From the NCBI GenBank assembly GCA_029964075.1, contig CM057142.1:2061770-2125769 (forward strand): DNA of 64,000 bases, in the 5' to 3' direction. The notes below the pieces were generated by a model. The model saw nothing but the letters and a program-made list of their open reading frames with translations. It made no database searches and was not told the DNA's origin. The stretch's first letter is position 1. The number at the start of each line of letters is the position of its first letter. Position numbers and translations under genes: made by a program. This document shows, piece by piece, positions 56,384 to 64,000 of this stretch. This DNA comes from Patiria pectinifera (taxonomy: Eukaryota; Echinodermata; Asteroidea; Valvatida; Asterinidae).

Positions 56384-56814
56384 GTGTGAAACTATGTCAT
56401 GGCTTCATGTATAATTAAGAGTTTGAGAGGTGTCGATTTTTTTAAATTTTTATTATTATTATTATTTTTTTTTTGGGGGGGAGGGGTTGATTATTGCAGA
56501 TTGATAATTTTGTCCAAGTCACGGACGTAAGTCCGGGCACGGGGGAATTAAGAGGATATACCCTACTTGACCGGGGGGGGGGGTCATCTCAAAAGACGAA
56601 TTTGAAATTGGAATCAAAACTGAAACATTCGGTTTGAAGCCATTGTATGGATTGAGGACCTTTTCTTTTGTTTAAATCTCTTAACAAAAGACAGCATTGA
56701 GGCCCTCGGTTTCAGTGCCAATTTGAAAATCGTAAATTCACCCAGATTTTGTGCCGAATAACAAAATGTAACCTCGAGCAGACCCCAAAGTATGTCATAA
56801 TTATACACCACTCG

Positions 56815-57005
56815 TCACTCCTCAATCACACTCGGCAGACCACACAGCACACCACCTCCATCACACCCTAGCAGATCCCATGAGCAGACTGTTGCAAGAG
56901 CGCCCACATCATCAAAACCACATCCCTGATGGAAACCTCGCAGGACACCCCATGAAGACCCCATAACCCAGAAGACCTCACACCATACAAAACAACCACA
57001 GACCC
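56815..57005. repeat. Strand-asymmetric AC-rich stretch
   Basis: About 190 bp of the plus strand is dominated by A and C (cacaccacctccatcacacc type), with few G or T. Stops occur in the frames I checked. It is not a simple tandem repeat. Confidence 0.5.
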
Positions 57006-58145
57006 TATATCAGATGCAACAGAGGATCCCACAGCGGTTTTTACATAGGAACCAATAAATTATCGGCACCACCTGATACAATTAATCTATATCAGGATTC
57101 TACGGACTCATTTGTGCTTGAAATATCTTGAGTTTAAAGTGCGGCATTGTAAAAAACACGTTAGGGAAACAGTTTTGCACCAGAGATAAGCCTGAAATAT
57201 GTATTTCATAACTTAATACTAAGTATCTTATGCAAAATACTGCTCTAATTCCAAAGGTGATTGAAAAAAATTAAGAATATCAAAGAAATCACATAGATCA
57301 GTGAAGCTCATGATTTAAGCAGACACAAAAAGGAAAAAAAATAACCCACACACACACAAAACACAAGTGATTATACAACCATTTTTCTTCCTATTTCCAA
57401 ATGATCAGAAACGGTATTGAACCCTAGGTATTCTGTTACTAAATTATAAAAAATGAAAAATGACAAGCGAATAAAGAAAACGAAACACGTTAATTCTGAA
57501 TTTGCAAATGCAAAGGTACCCCTTTTAATCCCTTGCAAACCTCGTCGATCATGGAGTAAAATCTATAGCTTAAAGTTGCATCCCATACATATCAAGAATG
57601 AGAGGAAGAAAAATATCATAGATTGGCTGTCCAACTTAAAAGATGCTTATCTCTTTAAAGTCAGCCCTGTCCGGTGCACCACCTTGTCAGCTGTTGGACT
57701 GTGTTTTCCTATCTCAGCCCCTCTTCCCCGACCGTAGTTTACTCCTGTCCCCTCGGCCAGGCCTCCCCATTTCAACACGGCCTCCAAATCTGACATCGCA
57801 CGTTCTTCAACGCAGGGGAACGGACGGATGGGTCAAGTGTAGCATATACCCTGCAGCGGCTAGCTGACCCGAATGCAGGGACAAGTCCATCAAACACTAA
57901 TGCATATCTATTTTTAACGAGATTGTGAAAACAATAATCCGTAGGAGGTCATCTGAGGTTTTTATTTTTCGACGTGAACGTCAGTAGAATTTTGCGAAGT
58001 ATGTAGCATGTCGGAAAAAAGATATCGTATATGTTTATAACCCTATCATTAATTGGATTAAATGATAATTAACAATATTTCCCATTGGATACGAGGGGGC
58101 AGAGGAAACACAACGCTTTTTGTAACGATTTGACTTTCTTGTGCC
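57006..58145. other. Intergenic, no supported gene
   Basis: A 94-codon frame at 57,453-57,737 (Lys-rich start) lacks any recognised feature. The CT-rich 57,700-57,790 segment is low complexity. Confidence 0.4.
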
Positions 58146-58153
58146 ATTGCGGT

Positions 58154-58416
58154 CATGGGCGTCGCGGGGGGGCCTCTGGCCCCCCCGGAAAAGCCCCCCC
58201 CCCCCAAAAAAAAAGGAGAAGAAAAGGGGGAAAAAGAAAGAAAAAGAGGCGTGAAGACATGTTGCTGTTAATTTAATGGGTTGGGGGGGATGTCCCTGTC
58301 CACCCTCGAAAAATGATTAATCGAGAATATACTGGAAAATATAGGGATTTCGGGGGGGGGGGGGAGATGTGCTTTGCCCCCCCCCCCTCTATAAAAATAT
58401 CCTAGCGACGCCCATG
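58154..58416. mobile_element. hAT-type MITE, 263 bp, 8-bp target duplication with one mismatch
   Basis: Ends are CATGGGCGTCGC and its perfect inverse. The flanking octamers attgcggt (58,146-58,153) and attggggt (58,417-58,424) match at 7 of 8 positions. The interior is G/C-run and purine rich. A related end occurs near 60,975 (tagcgacgcccgtg). Confidence 0.8.
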
Positions 58417-58424
58417 ATTGGGGT

Positions 58425-60081
58425 GGAATAAAAAACAAAATTATCTCGGTGAACAATTAACGAAATAAACAGTGAATTATCAGTTTGAATTTAACAGTGA
58501 TTTAAACGGCCAACGTATTAAAAAAAAATACAAATAGCTTATATGAACCCTTGGTTCCATTTAACTTTATTTTCGATCTTCGTATTGCCAGTTTTAAAGG
58601 ATTCGGGGCCTTTTGTTTTGAATGCTAGTGGGGAGCGGGCAAGAGGAATATTCAGCCAACCTTTTATAAGGAATATATATATTTTTTTCGCCAGACAATG
58701 TTTTTTCTCACCGACCCGGACCCACAACCTTAAGGCAAATGAGGCTGTCGTCCTATGAGTCTACATGTATGTACATAATACACACCGCTGCTCAAAACTC
58801 CTCGAAGCTAGCATCCGGTCCTGCAACCCATGGCAAAAAATTGTACATTCTGTCATCATCGGAACGTACGAGCTATTGCGCGAGGGCGCTTCATATACGG
58901 CGCTTGACTGCTACAGCTGTGCAAAACACAAGCACGTGCTCGCTCGCAGGTAGTTACGAATTGAGCTGATTCAGTGACGACTCAAAATCATGGCTCAAGC
59001 TGCTGCTTAAGAGGGCAAATCTCGAAAGAGAGTCAAGCTACAGTTTTGATGTGATTTTTTTGTGATGTTATCAACTTTGATGACCCACGCCCATCTCCCT
59101 AAACACGAGCAATTTCATTCAAAAAGTCAGGGGAAAGTGGCCAGGAAATGCCTCAGATTGCGCCACAGAGTATCTGGAATCCAAACAATTTCCGGGGCCC
59201 CTAAGTGGGCCCAGGACCACAAGCCTTCAGGGCTTCGCGGTCCGCACTCGCATATAAAAAGTCCCACTTTAGGATTTAAAGAACCACCCCCAGTCTAGGA
59301 TCAGGGAACGCGCCTGAACAAGGTGCACACGTACTGAGCGTGTACACGCAGTTTTGCGACGAGCAAAATAATGTCCAAAACCTTTCAATTTGATAGAGCC
59401 AAATTTTGACGACTTACTTTTGAAGTTGAACTCATCCCACTGAAAAATTAAATATATTCAATGTCATCAACATAATTAACCATTCATATATTTTGTGGAG
59501 GATCATTTCGGGCGGAAATTATCAATTACACTCATTTTACGTGACGGTCCGTCGGCAAATTTCATGATGGCACCCCGCTATTCTAGTCTGGTTCCCCGAC
59601 CTGACAATTTCCCCCGACGTCCACACGTCTAAATTGTAGGTCAGGCAGCCTCTATGGCTAAAAATAAACATGACGACATTGACGGCCCTTTTTCAAAGCT
59701 CGGCTTCGTTTCCGAATTCGCTGTATCACTTAAAGCTTTTAATGCTCCGATCAAATTTAAAATAAATCACTTGCTTCATAAATCATACAGTTATGAAAAT
59801 ACAGTTTATAATATTTATGTAAGAAAATATTGACTAATGTTGACCTGGAATCTTCAAAATTAGGCACCAAATAGCACTGTTAGCAGGCGGAGACGAATGA
59901 AGACCGAGGTTTGAAAAATCCCGGTAACGGTCGTCAAATTCAAAATAGTACATGACGAAGCAAAAGGTTCGCCCATACGATCCGACTATACTCGATGCAC
60001 AAAATCGTCGTTGAATTTCAAGTTTTCTAAATAAAAGCAATGAATATTAATTATCAACTCATTTTAAAAAGTTTTTAATAA
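58425..60081. other. Intergenic, no supported gene
   Basis: Short frames only. No splice-supported coding segment is seen. Confidence 0.4.
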
Positions 60082-60246
60082 GGGAATAAATGTGTGCTCC
60101 GGAGGTTTTTATCACTCTGTTTAATACCACTTAGAGTCTGGGTGCTGATAATTACCCGAGCCGGAGGCGAGGGTAATTATCAGCACCCAGACTCTAAGTG
60201 GTATTAAACAGAGTGATAAATACCGACCGAGCACACATTTATTCCC
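60082..60246. mobile_element. Foldback element, 76-bp arms, 13-bp loop
   Basis: The left arm 60,082-60,157 and right arm 60,171-60,246 are almost exact inverses (gggaataaatgtgtgct outer end, gataattaccc inner end). The loop reads gagccggaggcga. The outer flank cattcataaatacc is shared with 5,948-5,975 in the mosaic gene intron. Confidence 0.9.
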
Positions 60247-60606
60247 ATTCATAAATACCTTTTCGGTAAAAAAAGATCAAACAATTCATTCAAAAATCCT
60301 GATTTTGTTCAGCAAGTTCACTTCATGCTTTTTGAAACATCCCTCTAGCAAAATAATGGAATGGTCAGCTGGCGAGTAAGATGTAAACAACCCTTTTATG
60401 GAGATTGACGCGCGCGTAGCATGTTCTGCGCGACATGGACGCGATGTCGCGCAGAACGCACCTGGGGCGTTGCGTTGTGAATTTAGAACTATAAAATTCT
60501 GACTCGCTGGTAGTGTTGCGCATGCCTACGTGAGGACTGTGATCGTTCAACCAATAAAACGGTAAGAGGCACTGGATTTTTAGGAGTCCACATTTTATGT
60601 GACACT

Positions 60607-60642
60607 GGAAAAGTGTTTAAGACTGGTCTTAAACACTTTTCC
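60607..60642. repeat. Perfect short hairpin, 17-bp arms
   Basis: ggaaaagtgtttaagac is followed after two bases by its exact inverse. It probably forms the centre of a foldback element with the repeat at 60,661-60,740 on its right. Confidence 0.85.
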
Positions 60643-60660
60643 ATGTCTATCCATGTCTTT

Positions 60661-60740
60661 ATCATCCGTTTAATACCGGCCACGTGACGGGCTCTCGACC
60701 AATAGGAATAGCTAAACTGTCTGAGGTATTTATGAATAAG
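60661..60740 (-). repeat. Copy of the repeat inserted in the LDLa array introns
   Basis: On the minus strand it reads ttcataaatacct, then tattggtcgagag, cgtcacgtgg and ttaaacgg. This is the same order as in the 245-bp LDLa introns (for example 3,036-3,112). It is an interspersed element independent of that gene. Confidence 0.75.
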
Positions 60741-63700
60741 CAATAAGCAGTTAATTAAAACTATAATATACTCGGAAATACTCGGGAGCTATCCGATTGT
60801 CGACGAAACGAATTCGGCAAACTTCGGACATTTTCGGAAAAAGGAGGGATTCCTCCCGTTTCAGTCACGTGACGTAAATTGTAATACAATGTATTACCGG
60901 AGGCTATCTGACCTAAGATTCATCAGGAATAGTCAGAATCTTTTGTTCTGGGAACCAGGCTACTATTAAAAATGGTCTAGCGACGCCCGTGCAGCGAGAG
61001 GCCTATGTAGGCGTACATCTTGCAGACAAATAGAATTACCTGACATTAGTATACATTCCGTGTCTCTTTTTTTTGTCAGGTACTGGGCAGATGCTTCATT
61101 TTAGTACCACACACCTTGCATCCTCGTACCTAAGCAGCATAGTTACGGGAACAAACAGCAACCTTTAGCAGCTAACAATGTTTGTGATTTTGTTAGAAAC
61201 CTAAACCTAAAAGAGGTTCGCTGCTTCTTATTTTCTTTTTTTTTTGTACAGTTTTTTTTTTAAAATTACGGTAGTTGGGCGCACTGTGCCACGGGAACCA
61301 ACGAAATAAGAAACATTCTGAAATAATTGCAAAAAGATGCACCATCCCTTTAACAATTTAATTAAACACAACTAGTATAATAGTCCATTTTTTAAAAGAA
61401 ATTTTTCTGAGTAAAACAAAATAATCACCGAACTCCGGGGTCCAACTGTCATGAAAGACCTTTTACATCGCTGCACTGAATGGTCAAGCAACGGTCATCA
61501 AACACCCCAGAAGTCCCTCAGTTCCCGTAACACTAATACATGCAGTGTCCGCCGCAAAATCCATGCATATAAAATAGCACACACATTGAGTACCTGTGAA
61601 AATACGAGATACGGATAGAATAGGCCGAGTCCGTGTCGGCCGTAGCACTTGGCACAAAATAGGGTAAACCCATTGGTCAAACTTAAAGGTATGTGGGAAC
61701 ATTGGTAATTACTTGGAAAGGAAAAAATGTCATCAGGGAAAACCTGTCATCCGCGCTACGTGGCTTGTTCTCAAAATTCTGAGCTCCCCTGAAAGGTATT
61801 ATTACTTATGACACAAACCCTGTCGGGGTCGGATCCAGGATTTTTTACAAGGGGGGGGGGGGTTCATCAGCAAATCAATGCTGAAATGTAGCCTTTTTTT
61901 TCTCCGGACACCTGGCCTCCGTAAAATCAATGGGGAGGTGGGGGGGGGGGGGGTTCCTACCACACTTTTAATGGGAGCACTGTTCAAATCCGACGATCAT
62001 GAACACTACATTACAGAATAGTGTACAATAGTGTTGTGCACAGGCGGACATTATTACCGGTATAATTGTCTTCATTATTGTTGGGTGCCAGAGCAGGCCG
62101 GGGGGGGGGGTTCACATTATCTTTTATGTATTTCTATGAATAAAAAAAATTGAGTCAGAGCTGGGGGGAGGGTTCGACCCACAACCCCCCCCCCCCTCTA
62201 GATCCGCGCCTGCCTGTCATGATTTAATCACGAATCTTCTTTTACATAATCGTAAGTGGAGATGGTCGATAGAGGGCGCACGTAGGGTGCTGAGTGCCTA
62301 ATCTTCGAAGTGGCATCACGGTCTGTGTATGCAAAACAGGAAGCGGTGCTCATTACAGGGTCATCAGCGAGGAGAAATACCCCCGGGCCCCCTCGCACCA
62401 CTTCAACGCGTCGGATAACTTTTGCACAGGGCCGATGTTCACACGCCGCCGTGTTTGCCCTCAAGACTTGCACCCTTTTCTCTTAGCTGTCTCTATCCTT
62501 CCAGGACGTCCGAAACAAGATGGGTGCATATGCATTCGATAAGTTTCCACCTTTGACAAAGTAAATAATGACCACTAAGGTAAGGGCAGCTCGCCCTGTT
62601 CCCTGGTTGCCTCACGCCACGCAGGTCATCGCATAGTAATCCAGAATGTCCAGGGCAGCCAATATTTGTCTCCATCCGGGATATCGATGCTATGCATTGG
62701 CTATGGGCAGCTGAGCTGAAGGTGACTTGGTCAGTTAAGGTGCGTCTTTTGCTGGGAATGCCGTTTGGCCAGACTGCGTGGCGCCAATGACTCGTCGTTC
62801 ACTTTGCTAAGCCAAGTTCTTCCGTGGAGGTAGGTTTGTGATTTTGTTTTTTGAGCAAAATACGAACACTTATTTTAAAGTTTCACGAGACGTACATCCT
62901 ACATTGTTAGTATTTATCCATAGTTATAGGTATGAGCAAACTTTGTTATTATATCAAGATTGTATCGAAAACTTGATAAAAACATGAGCGATTCGATGAT
63001 CACAACAATCATTTTCTTTAATCGCAGAAGAATCGACGTTTCAGGCCGCTATCTCTGGCCGTCTCTCTCGAACAAAATATTGGTAGAGTGGTATGCCGGA
63101 AAAATAATAACTCTGAAATTACGAGTCGTGAAGTCCGCCATTGCACTTGAATATATTTCCTGTTTTTAAAAATCCACTAAATTAATGTAAAAAACAGTTC
63201 TTAATGTCGTACTTTGATTATACACTTACCCTTAATTGTTTTTCTTCTCTAAGTACTATTTCCGCAGAAGTTATTGACCTAAGTTTTGGGAGCAAACGTT
63301 GTCCTTTTAGGCAACACAGGATCGATAATTGAATTGAATAACAAAACATGTTGAACTGATGGGTAGACTCATTTTTATCATACTTGCAACTTCTATTAAG
63401 TATCAAAAAGTGATTGAAAGAGGTTCAGTTGCGCCTGAACTCGAGATTGGGCCTGTCATTGTAGCCAGCAGTAGAAACAAACCAATAATGAATACACTAT
63501 TTCAGTGTTGGTCCCAGAGGCCAGCCTGGTGTCCTCTTGGCACTTATCTCGCTGACTGACTGATTGTCACTTGTGAGCCGGGCAGTGCTATTGTATAGGT
63601 TTACACCGCAATGCCGATGAACGGGCTAAATCTGGCCCGTTGTGTGGATCAAAATGATGCATGAAACGAATCTCTGAATAGAGTGTTTACTTTCTCTGTA

Positions 63701-64000
63701 CGCAGATTTATTAGGATTGTCATGTCTTGTTAGGTGCCGATTTGACGGACGACTGTCGACGGCCCAAAGTTAGGTGTTAGATGGGTGAGGGGGGGGGGGG
63801 ATTTGAGTCAGTTTGGAGGGCGAGGGAGGGGATAATAGAGGGCGAGTTTGGAAAGTGGTAGTGCATCACTGGCGTATAGAAATGGTGTTTTATCAAAATG
63901 TTTTCGAATTTACGTCAGTTTATACTAACATTTTTTTCTATATCTAGGAAAATGCTGAGGGTTGATCCTTTAATCTACGACATGCTTAACGACTAGCTTA
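60741..64000. other. Gene-poor right end of the window
   Basis: Contains G-run-rich hAT-like remnants (61,823-62,215 and around 63,790) and short frames on both strands at 62,228-62,542. A possible splice acceptor (tctatatctag) lies near 63,947 at the window edge. No gene is supported. Confidence 0.4.

Noticed and set aside
57453-57737. 94-codon Lys-rich frame
   Set aside because: No recognisable motif and compositionally like the AT-rich background.
62228-62542. Overlapping 81/82-codon frames near 62.3 kb
   Set aside because: Both strands are open and neither shows a family pattern or a clear splice site.
63947-64000. Exon beginning at the tctatatctag acceptor at the right edge
   Set aside because: Only about 50 bases remain and stops occur soon in the frames checked, so it cannot be supported.

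Overview
This window looks like nuclear DNA of a marine invertebrate deuterostome: an echinoderm, hemichordate or cephalochordate. I cannot narrow it further without a search. The evidence is eukaryotic splice sites, vertebrate-style telomere-like CCCTAA motifs, extracellular mosaic exons (LDLa, SRCR, CUB), tRNA-derived SINEs, a solo LTR and many short inverted-repeat transposons. There is no prokaryotic gene organisation. Most short open frames are chance.

Region 1 (1-19,550, minus strand) is one multi-exon gene for a secreted or cell-surface mosaic protein, read right to left. A TATA box (19,543-19,548) and a signal-peptide exon (19,444-19,495) start it. Then come a linker exon, a CUB exon and an LDLa exon, and the same three exons again because a 6.07-kb block is tandemly duplicated (5,636-11,705 and 11,706-17,779). 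Ten more LDLa exons follow (eight in a perfect 612-bp array), two SRCR exons, and three LDLa exons running off the window at position 1. Every internal exon I could delimit starts and ends in phase 1, so any number can be added, lost or skipped without a frameshift. About 1,190 residues are encoded in the window and the C-terminus is missing.

Region 2 (about 20,860-40,245) is a tandem array of about 11 monomers, mostly 1.85-1.95 kb. It has a higher-order repeat of 5.14 kb (short, long, medium monomer). Central monomers carry a captured solo LTR (or its remnants) with a 4-bp target duplication. The diverged edge monomers keep the empty site. Most monomers also carry the same tRNA-derived SINE.

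Region 3 (40,248-46,122) is nested DNA transposons: a TA-flanked 2.0-kb element with another inverted-repeat element inside, then a 2.1-kb element with a 9-bp target duplication. The latter holds a large palindrome that was itself hit by a hAT-type MITE.

Region 4 (47,798-49,331, plus strand) is a well-supported F-box/WD40 gene with a coding region in one exon. It is probably a substrate receptor of an SCF ubiquitin ligase.

Region 5 (49,332-64,000) is gene-poor and rich in foldback elements and MITEs. One weak candidate is a two-exon small gene at 56,087-56,383 (minus).

The main theme is recent tandem amplification at several scales (about 227 bp, 612 bp, 1.9 kb, 5.1 kb and 6.1 kb) in one window. 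In region 1 it directly lengthens a secreted protein. All calls are by eye, and assembly artefacts in near-identical repeats cannot be excluded.
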